A stretch of DNA of 64,000 nucleotides from Butyrivibrio sp. (GCA_015056655.1 SVFV01000010.1:1-64000); one strand, 5' to 3'. Shown: positions 1-10,366, counted from the stretch's first letter. Notes: generated from the sequence alone by a model not told the origin. A program made the numbers and translations.

Positions 1-74
1 CAGCGTCTTTAGGCGCTGGCCGGTAACTGCCCCTTATAGGGGCGAGCAAACCACCCGTTGGACGGGTGGTTATG
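1..74 (+). repeat. Run of three consecutive hairpins at the window edge, possibly the end of an IS200/IS605-type element (truncated by the window)
   Basis: CAGCGTC-ttta-GGCGCTG, GCCCC-ttata-GGGGC and AACCACCCGT-tgg-ACGGGTGGTT in tandem. IS200/IS605 ends typically carry such hairpins, but no transposase is visible. Confidence 0.35.
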
Positions 75-119
75 ATTATTATGGTATTTCCTGATATATT
101 AGTTTAAGGAGAAGAAATA

Positions 120-704
120 ATGGGTGTAGAGATAGAGAGAAAATTCACAGTAAAATCCCTTCCGGCCAACCTGGACACCTTCCCGGTAAGGATAATTGAG
201 CAGGGCTACCTTAATGTTGTCCCCGCCATCAGAGTTCGCAGAGAAGATGACCACTACTATATGACATATAAAAGCAGAAAAGGCTTCGGCACAGATGGCC
301 TTGCCGCCGATGCTGATGCTTTCGCATCTGGAGCTGAGGGAAGAGACTCCGATTCTAATGCTTTTGAAATTGGCAAAACCGAATACAACCTTCCCCTGGA
401 TGAGGAATCCTACGAACACCTAATTAAGAAAGCCGACGGAAATGTTATAAGAAAGAAACGTTACTTACTTCCTATAAATGATGACGCTTTCGATGAAGAT
501 TTTAAGGCTACCCATCCAGAACTAACTGACAAACTCACTATCGAACTCGATGTCTTCGGACCTCCCTTTGAAGGCACCATTATCGCCGAAGTCGAATTCC
601 CTGACGAAGAAACTGCTTCTAACTATCACCCTGTTTCCTGGTTCGACTCCGATGTTACCGGAGACGTAAGATACAGCAACGCTCACATGAGCAGCTGTAA
701 ATGA
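120..704 (+). CDS. CYTH domain-containing protein
   Basis: N-terminal GVEIERKFTV (ExExK) motif and RVRREDD/TYKSRKG; RBS aaggagaag upstream. Confidence 0.85.
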   Translation: MGVEIERKFTVKSLPANLDTFPVRIIEQGYLNVVPAIRVRREDDHYYMTYKSRKGFGTDGLAADADAFASGAEGRDSDSNAFEIGKTEYNLPLDEESYEHLIKKADGNVIRKKRYLLPINDDAFDEDFKATHPELTDKLTIELDVFGPPFEGTIIAEVEFPDEETASNYHPVSWFDSDVTGDVRYSNAHMSSCK

Positions 705-719
705 TAGAAAAATATTAGA

Positions 720-865
720 AGGGCTGAATCAGGTATTATAATCGTGTGAAGCTGCGTATAAAAACGTTGGTTCTTAAGTGGTGTCCTTTACCACTTTAGA
801 ACCACTACGTTTTTAATCGAGCGAAAGCGTCAGCAGAACACGACTATAATGCCTGGAAAAGCCCT
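720..865. repeat. Long imperfect inverted repeat (hairpin element copy 1)
   Basis: AGGGCT...CAGGTATTATAATCGTGT...TAAAAACGT-TGGTTCTTAAGTGG / CCACTTTAGAACCACTACGTTTTTA...ACACGACTATAATGCCTG...AGCCCT. Confidence 0.75.
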
Positions 866-1014
866 CCCAAAATTAATCTAGCAAAACAAATGAACCTGTG
901 CTATAATCTTTAGGCGACTGTGCTGAAGTAAGTGGCGCAGGTCGTTTTAATATAGATAAATAGCACAATTCACTGTGTAAAGATTTATTCATACGTATTT
1001 ATAGGAGGATTTCA

Positions 1015-2463
1015 ATGAGCGTATCAGTTGAAAAGCTCGAGAAGAGCATGGCTAAGCTTACTATCGAAGTTGCTGCAGAGAACTTTGATAAGGCTATCGA
1101 CAAGGTTTATAACAAGCAGAAGAATAAGATCCAGATCCCTGGATTCCGTAAGGGCAAGGCTCCCCGTCATATGATCGAGCGTATGTACGGCAAGGAAGTA
1201 TTCTTTGAGGATGCTGCTAACGAAGTAATCAACGAAGAGTATCCTAAGGCTGTAGAGGAGTGCGGTGAGGACGTTGTATCTAATCCTGATATCGACGTAA
1301 CACAGCTTGAGGCTGGTAAGCCTTTCATCTTCACAGCTACAGTTGCACTTAAGCCTGAAGTTAAGCTTGGTAAGTACAAGGGCGTTGAAGTAGAGAAGAT
1401 GGATCTCGATGTAACAGACGCTGAAGTTGATGCTGAGATCGATCAGGAGAGAAATAGAAACGCTAGAACAATCGAAGTTACAGACCGTAAGGTTCAGAAG
1501 GACGACATTGTAACTCTTGACTTCGAGGGATTCGTTGATGGCGTTGCATTCGAAGGCGGTAAGGGAACAGATTATCCTCTTACAATCGGTTCAGGTTCAT
1601 TCATTCCTGGATTCGAGGATCAGCTTATCGGATTTGAAATTGGTAAAGAAGGCGATGTAAACGTTACATTCCCTAAGGAATATCATTCAGAAGACCTTGC
1701 TGGCAAGGATGCTACATTCAAGTGCACAGTTAAGGCTATCAAGGCTAAGGAGCTTCCTGAGCTTAACGACGAGTTCGCTGGCGATGTTTCTGAGTTCGAG
1801 ACACTTGCTGAGTACAAGGAAGATGTTAAGAAGAAGCTTGCAGAGCGCAAGGAGAACGAGGCTAAGGCTCAGCGTGAGGATACAGTAGTTAAGGCTGTTA
1901 TCGAGGATTCTGAGATGGAGCTTCCTGAGAAGATGGTAGAGACTCAGCAGCGTCAGATCGTTAACGATTTCGCGCAGAGACTTCAGTACCAGGGCATGGA
2001 TATGAAACAGTACATGCAGTACACAGGTAACACTGTAGAGCAGATGCTTGAGCAGGTTAAGCCTCAGGCTATCGAGCGTATCCAGTCAAGACTTGTACTC
2101 GAGGCAGTTGCAGCAGCTGAGAAGCTTGAAGCTACTGATGAAGAAGTAGAAGAAGAGCTTAAGAAGATGGCTGAGACATACAAGATGGAACTTGATAAGA
2201 TCAAGGAGCTCATGGGTGAGCGTGAGCTTAAGAGCATGAAGGATGATCTTGCAGTTCAGAAGGCAGCTAAGTTCCTTGTAGAGAACGTTAAGGAAGTAGG
2301 CGCTAAGAAGACAAGAAAGACAACAAAGAAGGCAGCAGAGGCTACAGATGCAGAAGCTGAGGAGAAGCCTAAGCGCACACGCAAGACAGCAGCTAAGAAG
2401 ACAGAAGAAGCTGGTGAAGAGAAGCCTAAGCGCACACGTAAAAAGAAGGAAGACGCTGAATAA
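1015..2463 (+). CDS. tig: Trigger factor (peptidyl-prolyl isomerase) with a Lys-rich C-terminal extension
   Basis: Full-length trigger factor sequence (GFRKGKAPRHMIERMYG; FKBP domain VTLDFEGFVDGVAFEGGKG); RBS aggagg. Confidence 0.97.
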   Translation: MSVSVEKLEKSMAKLTIEVAAENFDKAIDKVYNKQKNKIQIPGFRKGKAPRHMIERMYGKEVFFEDAANEVINEEYPKAVEECGEDVVSNPDIDVTQLEAGKPFIFTATVALKPEVKLGKYKGVEVEKMDLDVTDAEVDAEIDQERNRNARTIEVTDRKVQKDDIVTLDFEGFVDGVAFEGGKGTDYPLTIGSGSFIPGFEDQLIGFEIGKEGDVNVTFPKEYHSEDLAGKDATFKCTVKAIKAKELPELNDEFAGDVSEFETLAEYKEDVKKKLAERKENEAKAQREDTVVKAVIEDSEMELPEKMVETQQRQIVNDFAQRLQYQGMDMKQYMQYTGNTVEQMLEQVKPQAIERIQSRLVLEAVAAAEKLEATDEEVEEELKKMAETYKMELDKIKELMGERELKSMKDDLAVQKAAKFLVENVKEVGAKKTRKTTKKAAEATDAEAEEKPKRTRKTAAKKTEEAGEEKPKRTRKKKEDAE

Positions 2464-2503
2464 TCCCTCTTTATACATTTACAATGAAATGAAAAAATAA
2501 TAT

Positions 2504-2549
2504 AATATGTAGGATTATGACATTTAAGCAGTGTCTTAATCCTACATAT
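2504..2549 (+). terminator. Rho-independent terminator after tig
   Basis: ATATGTAGGATTA ... TAATCCTACATAT followed by a T-tract. Confidence 0.8.
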
Positions 2550-2575
2550 TTTTTTATTGGAAGTGAGGTTACAAT

Positions 2576-3085
2576 ATGGCTTTATTAAAACAGTGGCGTG
2601 ATATGGCTTATTCAGAGAAGGCTGATAAGGCACAGCTGCAGAAACTTTGGACAGATTATTTTCAGAAGGAGCGTGACATCTACGCTCAGCTTCTTAAGAA
2701 CCCTGATGATGTAGTTAAGGGTACAGTCAAGGAACTGGCTGATAAATATGGCGTTGACATCATGACAATGACAGGATTCCTCGATGGAATCAACGACTCT
2801 CTTCAGGAGCAGAACAACATCGAAGAGATGGAAGAGGATACAGAGGTTCAGCTTGGTTTTGACAAGGAACTTCTTTACAAGAACATGGTAGCAGCAGGTG
2901 CTGACTGGCTTTATGGTCTTGAAGAGTGGAATGAGATCTTCTCAGAGGAGAAGCAGAAGGAGCTCTATAAAGAGCAGAAGGCTTCACAGACTGTTCGTAA
3001 GGAGAACAAGATTTATCCTAACGATCCCTGCCCTTGCGGAAGTGGTAAGAAGTATAAGAAATGCCACGGTAAAGGCAAGAACTAA
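2576..3085 (+). CDS. SEC-C motif-containing protein
   Basis: C-terminal [25 protein letters not shown] zinc motif. Confidence 0.9.
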   Translation: MALLKQWRDMAYSEKADKAQLQKLWTDYFQKERDIYAQLLKNPDDVVKGTVKELADKYGVDIMTMTGFLDGINDSLQEQNNIEEMEEDTEVQLGFDKELLYKNMVAAGADWLYGLEEWNEIFSEEKQKELYKEQKASQTVRKENKIYPNDPCPCGSGKKYKKCHGKGKN

Positions 3086-3171
3086 TGCATATACCCCTCA
3101 TTCATTAGTTTATGGATGAGGGTATAAATAAATTAAGCTGTACCCGGTAGGTATGGTAGAAAGAGGTTAAT

Positions 3172-5049
3172 ATGACAAAAGAAGAATTTAAAGAAGTGTA
3201 TCGACATTCATTGGCACACATCCTGGCAAAGGCCGTAATCGAGATTTACGGTACTGAGACACAGTATGCAATTGGTCCGCAGGTGGCAGACGGTTGTTAC
3301 TATGATTTCGTTTTGCCTAAGGCTGTAACAGAGGATGATTTCAAGGCTATCGAGGATAAGATGCGTGAGATCATCAAGAGAAGAGAGGACTGGACAAGAA
3401 AAGAGGTTTCTAAGGAAGAAGCTCTCGAGATCTTTAAGAATCAGAAGTTCAAGAAGGAACTTATCGAGGATCTCCCTGATGGAGAGACTATCACAACCTA
3501 CAATACAGGTGATGATTTCATCGATCTCTGCCGTGGACCTCACGTTGAGAACTCTCAGGAGCTGATGAATGTTTCATATAAGATTAAGGCTGTTTCAGGC
3601 GCTTACTGGAGAGGCGATGAGAAGAGAGATTCTATGACAAGAATCTACCTTTACGCTTTCCAGACAAAGGATGAGCTTAAGTCACACCTTAAGATGATCC
3701 AGGAAGCACTTGAGCGTGACCATAAGAAGATTGGTGCTCAGCTTGACCTGTTCATGTTTGATGAGACAGCACCTGGTATGCCTTACTGGCTTCCCAGAGG
3801 ATGGAAAATGTACCAGAAGCTCCTTAAGTTCTCAAGAGATATTCAGGAGAGACATGGTTACACAGAAATCGCTGCTCCTCTTATCGACAACAAGAAGCTC
3901 TGGCTTATCAGTGGTCACTGGGCTCACTATATCAACAACATGTTTATCGTACCTGGTATTGCAGGTAATGTTCATGCTGATACAGTAATTCCTGATGTAG
4001 CTGAGAGCATGGATGAGGATGCACCTAAGGCTCCTGTAAAGATCGAGAGAGGCTCTGTTATCTATAACAGAGAGGCTATAGATACAATGGGTGCTAAGCC
4101 TATGAACTGTCCTAACGCTATGATGACATACAAGAGAACAGTTCATTCATACAAAGAGCTTCCTATTCGTTACAGTGAGTATGATGTTCTTCACAGAAAA
4201 GAGAAGTCTGGACAGATGAACGGTCTTTTCCGTGTTCAGGAGTTCAGACAGGATGATGACCATACATTCGTAATGGAATCACAGATCCAGGATGAGATCG
4301 CAGACATCATCTCAATTGCAGATGAGATCTACAAGACATTCGGTGTTACATACAGAGCTGAGTTCTCAACACGTCCCGATGATTTCATGGGTGATATCGA
4401 GGTTTGGAACAGAGCAGAGGCTGCTATTAAGAGCATTCTCGATAAGAAGTATGGTGAAGATGGTTATGAGATCAATGAAGGTGATGGTGCTTTCTACGGT
4501 CCCAAGATTGACCTTCAGATCAAGGATGCTCTTGGGAGAGAGTGGCAGTGCGGTACAGTACAGCTTGACTACCAGCTTCCTCACAACTTTGGCCTTACAT
4601 ATCAGGCTCAGGATGGAAGCCTTGAGATGCCTGTAGTTATTCACAGAGCTATCTATGGTTCACTTGAGAGATTCATCGGTATCATCATCGAGAACTTCAA
4701 GGGTGCTTTCCCATTCTGGCTTAGCCCTTACCAGGTAGGTATTGTTCCTATCAGAGTAGAGCATAACGAGTATGCTAAGAAGGTAGCTGACCTTCTCTAT
4801 GCTAACGGAATCGATGTTGAGGCAGATTACTCCGACAACAACATGAAGGAGAAGATCAAGAAGTTCAAGAACTACAAGGATCCTTACATCATTGTACTTG
4901 GTGATAAGGAGGCCGCTGAGAACACTGTATCTATCAATGTTCGTGGTTCTAACAAGCAGATTCAGAATGTACCTCTTGATAAGTTTGTTGAGATGTGCAA
5001 GAAGATGAACGAAGAGCACACACTTGAGCTTATAGATTCTGTAGAGTAA
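3172..5049 (+). CDS. thrS: Threonyl-tRNA synthetase lacking the N-terminal TGS domain
   Basis: YRHSLAHILAKA, DLCRGPHV, MNCPNAMM, FRVQEFRQDDDHTF, WQCGTVQLDYQLP motifs. Confidence 0.96.
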   Translation: MTKEEFKEVYRHSLAHILAKAVIEIYGTETQYAIGPQVADGCYYDFVLPKAVTEDDFKAIEDKMREIIKRREDWTRKEVSKEEALEIFKNQKFKKELIEDLPDGETITTYNTGDDFIDLCRGPHVENSQELMNVSYKIKAVSGAYWRGDEKRDSMTRIYLYAFQTKDELKSHLKMIQEALERDHKKIGAQLDLFMFDETAPGMPYWLPRGWKMYQKLLKFSRDIQERHGYTEIAAPLIDNKKLWLISGHWAHYINNMFIVPGIAGNVHADTVIPDVAESMDEDAPKAPVKIERGSVIYNREAIDTMGAKPMNCPNAMMTYKRTVHSYKELPIRYSEYDVLHRKEKSGQMNGLFRVQEFRQDDDHTFVMESQIQDEIADIISIADEIYKTFGVTYRAEFSTRPDDFMGDIEVWNRAEAAIKSILDKKYGEDGYEINEGDGAFYGPKIDLQIKDALGREWQCGTVQLDYQLPHNFGLTYQAQDGSLEMPVVIHRAIYGSLERFIGIIIENFKGAFPFWLSPYQVGIVPIRVEHNEYAKKVADLLYANGIDVEADYSDNNMKEKIKKFKNYKDPYIIVLGDKEAAENTVSINVRGSNKQIQNVPLDKFVEMCKKMNEEHTLELIDSVE

Positions 5050-5053
5050 AAAT

Positions 5054-6688
5054 ATGAATACTTCCTATAAACACGAAAAAACTGAAAGTAGTGCTTATAG
5101 TGAAAGGAAAATCAAGAGCATAGTTGGAACAGCTTTATTTACAATATCCTTTGGAATATTGTTGTATTGCAGCTATCTGTGCTTGAGTAATGATATATGG
5201 TATGACGAGCTTTTCAGTATTGAATTTGCTAAAAGACCTATATCTGAAATGATTAAATTAACAGCGGCGGATGTTCACCCGCCGCTGTATTACATTATTG
5301 TCCATTTCGCTATAAGCGTTTCTGAAGCTATCCATATATCTCCAATAATGGGTGCCAAGCTTGCAAGTGTAGTCCCATATTTTATTTTGTGGATTTACGG
5401 TCTTACAGCTGTCAGGAAAAGATATGATTTTCTGATTGGATCTCTTTTTAGTCTGGCTGTATGTGCTATGCCTAATATGGTGGAATATACCACTGAAATA
5501 CGCATGTATGGCTATGTAATACTATTTATTACAGCGATGTGTATTCATAGTGCACCCTTTATTGAAAAGGACAAGGAAAGGCAAATTAAGGGCCTTAAAT
5601 GGGGAAAGGTATTTCCCATCTTTGCGTATGGACTTCTTGCCTGCTATACACAGTACTATGCGGCAGTTGCAGTATTTTGTATTTACCTGTTCCTTGTGGT
5701 GTGGTCCATCAGGAAAAATGTATGGCAGCTTGGAATATTATTCATTAGTGGAAACCTTTCTCTGATACTCTATTATCCATGGATCAGTACAGTGGTTTCA
5801 CAGGTGGGAACCGTCTCCGAAAACTATTGGATACAGGATCTTACCTGGAGAAGTATCGGTGGTGTTGTTAAATACCTTACATTACCAGGCTTTACAACTA
5901 AGCTTGTGGCCTTTGCCTTTGCGGGGATTCTTGCAATCCTTATGGCAGTTGTCGTTTTTAGAAATATTAAAGATGCCTATATGTGGCTATGCTTTTCACC
6001 AATAATAGGTATTGTGATATTCGGCTTTGCTGCTTCATTTCTCATCAGACCATTCTTTGTTTACAGATATATGCTTCCTGGCATGGGGGCTTTCTGGTAT
6101 GGAATTGTAATTGCGGTTGCAAGTTCATATGAGAAGGCTGAGGACAAAGCTGATACAGAAAGACAGACGGATGATAACAAGCTTAGATTAGCCAGATATT
6201 CCGCACTTGTGCTTATTGGAATAATGGTTATTGTAGGCATTAGAGATTTCTGGGCATTTAGGGGTAATGAATTATACCGTAGGGTAAATATGGTTAAAAC
6301 AGATGAACTCTTTGACGAACTTAGAAAAGGGGATAATCTTGTAATAATCAGTAATTTCGACCATGTAGATGGCCTTCTTGCCTTTTATATGAATGACTTT
6401 GAAGGAAGAGAAGACAATGTACAGATACCGGTTCTGTTGTATGAATCGCAGCCGGAAGCCCTGATCCAGAAGATGGTTCCGGGAGTTGGATCAGCAGAGG
6501 ATGGAGTGGCCGTACGAGATCTTCTAGAAGATGGCAAAAGAGTTTTATTCCTTGGAAGCTTTAATTCCAGAGAGGATATTGTCGCTAACTGGCAAGAGGA
6601 ATACGGTATAGCAAATGAGAATCAGGGAAGTTACCTGATGGAGCGCTACTGGTTTGATGTATTTGAACTTGAATTGGAGAATAAATGA
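5054..6688 (+). CDS. Multi-TM glycosyltransferase (GT39/PMT-like) membrane protein
   Basis: Early WYDELFSIE acidic motif, HPPLYY, multiple TM segments. Confidence 0.75.
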   Translation: MNTSYKHEKTESSAYSERKIKSIVGTALFTISFGILLYCSYLCLSNDIWYDELFSIEFAKRPISEMIKLTAADVHPPLYYIIVHFAISVSEAIHISPIMGAKLASVVPYFILWIYGLTAVRKRYDFLIGSLFSLAVCAMPNMVEYTTEIRMYGYVILFITAMCIHSAPFIEKDKERQIKGLKWGKVFPIFAYGLLACYTQYYAAVAVFCIYLFLVVWSIRKNVWQLGILFISGNLSLILYYPWISTVVSQVGTVSENYWIQDLTWRSIGGVVKYLTLPGFTTKLVAFAFAGILAILMAVVVFRNIKDAYMWLCFSPIIGIVIFGFAASFLIRPFFVYRYMLPGMGAFWYGIVIAVASSYEKAEDKADTERQTDDNKLRLARYSALVLIGIMVIVGIRDFWAFRGNELYRRVNMVKTDELFDELRKGDNLVIISNFDHVDGLLAFYMNDFEGREDNVQIPVLLYESQPEALIQKMVPGVGSAEDGVAVRDLLEDGKRVLFLGSFNSREDIVANWQEEYGIANENQGSYLMERYWFDVFELELENK

Positions 6689-7332
6689 CGTTAAAAAGAA
6701 AAAATATCGCCGAAAATAAAATAACAGATAAAGCGAGCCACTTTGGGAAGAAAGCTGTATGTATGCTTACATTGGCAGTTATGGTTATAAGCTTTATTGG
6801 AAATGGAATGGTTGCCAAAGCAGGGATTAAAGAGTTAAATAAGGCAAAATATTGTTCCTTTATAATTCCCTCTGGATTTAAGCCCACAGAGACACCAGGT
6901 CTCTATGTTAATGAACATCATCCATTGGAGTCAGCTAATATCTCATATTCAGTTACAAACATCCCTCAGGACAAGATCCTTACAAACGAGGAAAAGAAGA
7001 GGGGCGAAAAGGCTGATGCAAGTGATGTGGATATTCTCTATGATGAGCTTTCACAGGAAATGTATCAGGAGATTCAGGAAGAGAATTACAAGGAGCTTTA
7101 TGGAGAGAACATAAACTTTACTATAGAGAGCTTTGAGAATAATGAGATAGATGGCTTTCCAGGGTATTTGATTAAGACAAACTTTACACCTGAAGGAATG
7201 CAGACTATTCATCAGACAGTGTATATCATTCTTTCTTCCAACAAGGTGTTCACACTCGTATATTCCTGGGCAGATGATGACTATTTCGAAGAAGCATTTA
7301 ATGAGAGCATGACATCGATTCATGTCAGATAA
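6685..7332 (+). CDS. Hypothetical secreted protein
   Basis: ORF overlaps the upstream gene by 4 bp; hydrophobic N-terminal segment. Confidence 0.65.
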   Translation: MTLKRKNIAENKITDKASHFGKKAVCMLTLAVMVISFIGNGMVAKAGIKELNKAKYCSFIIPSGFKPTETPGLYVNEHHPLESANISYSVTNIPQDKILTNEEKKRGEKADASDVDILYDELSQEMYQEIQEENYKELYGENINFTIESFENNEIDGFPGYLIKTNFTPEGMQTIHQTVYIILSSNKVFTLVYSWADDDYFEEAFNESMTSIHVR

Positions 7333-7413
7333 GAAATCTGAATAACTGAAAGTGGTATAAAAAAAGAAGACATTCTTGAAATCAATCAAGGAGTCTTCTT
7401 TTTTGATGTCCTA

Positions 7414-8859
7414 TTATCTCTTAGCCCATGTTCTGGGTGACATAAGAATCAGTATAGGTAAAAGCTCAAGTCTTCCTGCGAGCATATCAAACATAAGGAC
7501 AAACTTTGAAAGAACTGAGAATGATCCAAAGTTTCCGGTAGGACCAACCATGCTAAGACCAGGCCCTATGTTGTTTAGTGTTGCGGCTACAGCAGTAAAG
7601 TTTGTTTCAAAGTCGAATTCATCAAATGCAATAATAAGTGTTGAGATGATGAAAATAACAACGTACATACTAAGATAAGCTGAAACTGATTTAACAACAG
7701 TAGAATCTATAGGATCTCCATCCATGTAAACCTTTTTTACTGAGTTAGGATGAACAATATATATCAGCTCATTCTTTGTAGCCCTTAAAAGGATAAGGAA
7801 TCTTGAAAGTTTAAATCCACCACCGGTTGAACCAGCGCAGGCACCTGTAAGCATAAGGCATGCAAGAAGTGTCTTTGCAAGCTGAGGCCACTCATTGAAG
7901 TCTAAGGTGGAGAAACCTGTGGTTGTCATTACTGATGCTACTGTAAACAGTGAGTGATGGAAGGACTCAAAGGGAGTAGCTGTAGTTCCCTGATTATAAA
8001 TCAGAACTGCAATAAGAGTAGCAGATCCAAACATAAGAGCAAGGTAAAGCTTTACTTCATCACTTCTAAGAGCCTGAAGAGGTCTCTTGGTAATCAGGTA
8101 ATAGTAAACACTGAAGTTGATACCACAAATGATCATAAATACAGTTATTACAATCTGTGAAGATGTTCCAAATGCACCGATACCTGCGTTGTTAAGACCA
8201 AATCCTCCGGTACCAACAGTAGCAAAGGTTGTCGTAAGTGATTCATATAAATTAAGTCCAGTAAAAAGCAAACATATAATCTGCAGAACAGTGATGCCAA
8301 TGTAAATTAGATACAAAATCTTAGCTGTCTCTCTTACCTTCGGTACGAATTTTCCAACCGAAGGGCCCGGGCTTTCTGCTCTCATAAGGTGCATGCTGTA
8401 GCCACCTGCCATGGGCATGATTGCAAGAATGAATACGAGAACGCCCATTCCTCCAATCCAGTGTGTAAAGCAGCGCCAGAACTGTACACTGTAGAACATT
8501 GATACATCTGAAAGGATAGTTGATCCTGTTGTTGTAAGACCTGAAATAGTCTCAAACAAAGCGTCTACATAGCTATCGGTTACTCCTGTAAAAACAAAAG
8601 GTAGAGCGCCGACCATACTCATTAAGATCCAGGTAAGAGCTGTGGCTACAAAGCCTTCTCTTGCGTAAATGGCATGATTTGCTGGCTTAAAGTGCGCTCC
8701 AATTGATCCAAGAATCAAACATCCAGCAACAATTGCTGAAAATACTGTTGCGCAATGCCATTCCCCATAAATAAATGCCACAATTAAGGGTAATATCATT
8801 AGTAAGCCTGTTATCTGTAATACTCGTGATAACAGAAAACGAATCATCTGGTAGTTCAT
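7414..8859 (-). CDS. trkH: Trk/Ktr potassium uptake membrane subunit TrkH
   Basis: TTTGSTILSD, HWIGGMGVLVF, GTGGF, MTTTGFSTLDF, GACAGSTGGG selectivity-filter-like repeats. Confidence 0.95.
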   Translation of the reverse strand: MNYQMIRFLLSRVLQITGLLMILPLIVAFIYGEWHCATVFSAIVAGCLILGSIGAHFKPANHAIYAREGFVATALTWILMSMVGALPFVFTGVTDSYVDALFETISGLTTTGSTILSDVSMFYSVQFWRCFTHWIGGMGVLVFILAIMPMAGGYSMHLMRAESPGPSVGKFVPKVRETAKILYLIYIGITVLQIICLLFTGLNLYESLTTTFATVGTGGFGLNNAGIGAFGTSSQIVITVFMIICGINFSVYYYLITKRPLQALRSDEVKLYLALMFGSATLIAVLIYNQGTTATPFESFHHSLFTVASVMTTTGFSTLDFNEWPQLAKTLLACLMLTGACAGSTGGGFKLSRFLILLRATKNELIYIVHPNSVKKVYMDGDPIDSTVVKSVSAYLSMYVVIFIISTLIIAFDEFDFETNFTAVAATLNNIGPGLSMVGPTGNFGSFSVLSKFVLMFDMLAGRLELLPILILMSPRTWAKR

Positions 8860-8887
8860 TTTTTCCTCTCCAACATTAGGGTTTTTC

Positions 8888-10249
8888 TCATGCCAATATA
8901 TCTGAAATGTCGAACAGACCGATGTGGCTTGTTATGACAATAACAGTGTCTCCGGCGTAAATCTGGCTTTGACCTGTGGGAGAGATAATCTCACCTTTCC
9001 TGTTAATAAGTGAAACAAGAACTCCTTTTTTCAGGTTGAGCTCAGAAAGAGGCTTTCCTATTACAGGAGAACCTTCTGTAATGAAGAACTCCAGTGCTTC
9101 TACTTTGCCTTCATTCATCTTGTAGAGTGCTTCTATGCTGTTGTTACCCATAGAATTGTTCATACCGCGGACAAACTGTACGATACGCTGTGCGGTGATA
9201 TTCTTGGGATAAATAATACTTCCTATCTGAAGAGAACCGATTATCTCACCATAGTTTACTCTGTGAACCTTGGTAATAAGCTTAGCTTTGGGGTTCTTGC
9301 TCTTTACATACATTGAAAGCATGATGTTCTCTTCATCGAGATTGGTAAGGGCAACGAAAGCTTCTGTGCTTACAAGTCCCTCCTCCATAAGAGAATCCTT
9401 ATCTGTTCCGTCAGCGTTTATTATAAGCGCCTGAGGGAGAAGATCAGACAAGCGCTTGCATCTGTCTAAATCCTTCTCAAAGAGCTTTACATCTATACCA
9501 AAGGAAATGAGCTGTTCAGCAAGATAGTAGCCTGTAGAACCGCCACCAATGATCATTGCTGAGTGTACTCTTGTGGTGGGAAGACCAACCTTTCTGAAGA
9601 ATTCAGCGATATTTCTTGAGGCGCCAACGATAGAAAGCTCATCATTTGCTCTAAGAACAAAATCACCATTAGGGATAGAAATTTCATCAGCACGAGAAAC
9701 AACTGCGATCAGAACTTTACTCTTAATCTCAGACTGGATATCTCTAAGTGACTTGTTACATATTTTGGAATCCTCAGTAACTGTCATGTGAACTATCTCA
9801 GCTCTTCCCTGAGCAAAGGTCTCAATCTTTGTAGCAGCAGGAAATTTAAGAAGTCTGGCAGCTTCGTTTGCAGCAAGCTCCTCTGGATTAACAACAAGGG
9901 AAAGACCAAGCTCTTCCTTGATGAAGCTGATTTCCTTTTTATAAATAGGGTTCTTTACTCTTGCAATAGTGTTGCAGTGACCAGCCTTGCGTGCGATAAG
10001 GCAGCAAAGAAGGTTAAGCTCATCATTTCCTGTAACTGCTATCATAAGGTCTGCATATTCAATGCCGGCATCCTTCATTACAAGGTAGCTGGCACCATTT
10101 CCTACAATACCCATTACATCAAAGTTATTAACAACGCTCTGAATTACGTCCTTACGCTGTTCAATTACGGTTACGTCATGGCCTTCACCACTTAACTGTT
10201 CTGTAAGTGTGGCGCCCACATTACCGCAACCAACGATAATAATCTGCAT
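8888..10249 (-). CDS. trkA: Trk system potassium transporter TrkA (two RCK_N/RCK_C)
   Basis: MQIIIVGCGNVGATLTEQL and MIIGGGSTGYYLAEQL Rossmann motifs. The start at 10249 is preferred over the longer ORF-track start (RBS gaggc upstream). Confidence 0.93.
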   Translation of the reverse strand: MQIIIVGCGNVGATLTEQLSGEGHDVTVIEQRKDVIQSVVNNFDVMGIVGNGASYLVMKDAGIEYADLMIAVTGNDELNLLCCLIARKAGHCNTIARVKNPIYKKEISFIKEELGLSLVVNPEELAANEAARLLKFPAATKIETFAQGRAEIVHMTVTEDSKICNKSLRDIQSEIKSKVLIAVVSRADEISIPNGDFVLRANDELSIVGASRNIAEFFRKVGLPTTRVHSAMIIGGGSTGYYLAEQLISFGIDVKLFEKDLDRCKRLSDLLPQALIINADGTDKDSLMEEGLVSTEAFVALTNLDEENIMLSMYVKSKNPKAKLITKVHRVNYGEIIGSLQIGSIIYPKNITAQRIVQFVRGMNNSMGNNSIEALYKMNEGKVEALEFFITEGSPVIGKPLSELNLKKGVLVSLINRKGEIISPTGQSQIYAGDTVIVITSHIGLFDISDILA

Positions 10250-10366
10250 AAAAATGCCTCCTAAGTTTATGTACGTTAAGATTATAACACTTATAGAAAT
10301 AACAACAAGTTTATGCTGCACTTTACTAAAAATGTATTTGTCAGGAGGCTTTTGACAAAATAAAAA

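Noticed and set aside
2086-2633. Antisense ORFs (130 and 125 aa) over the tig tail
   Set aside because: Shadow of the Lys/Ala-rich coding sequence; no start signals.
3086-3171. T-box leader for thrS
   Set aside because: Gap too short and no specifier/antiterminator motifs; only a simple ATACCCCTCAT...ATGAGGGTAT hairpin, likely the terminator-like end of the previous gene.
9788-10195. 135-aa + strand ORF inside trkA
   Set aside because: Antisense to conserved TrkA coding sequence.
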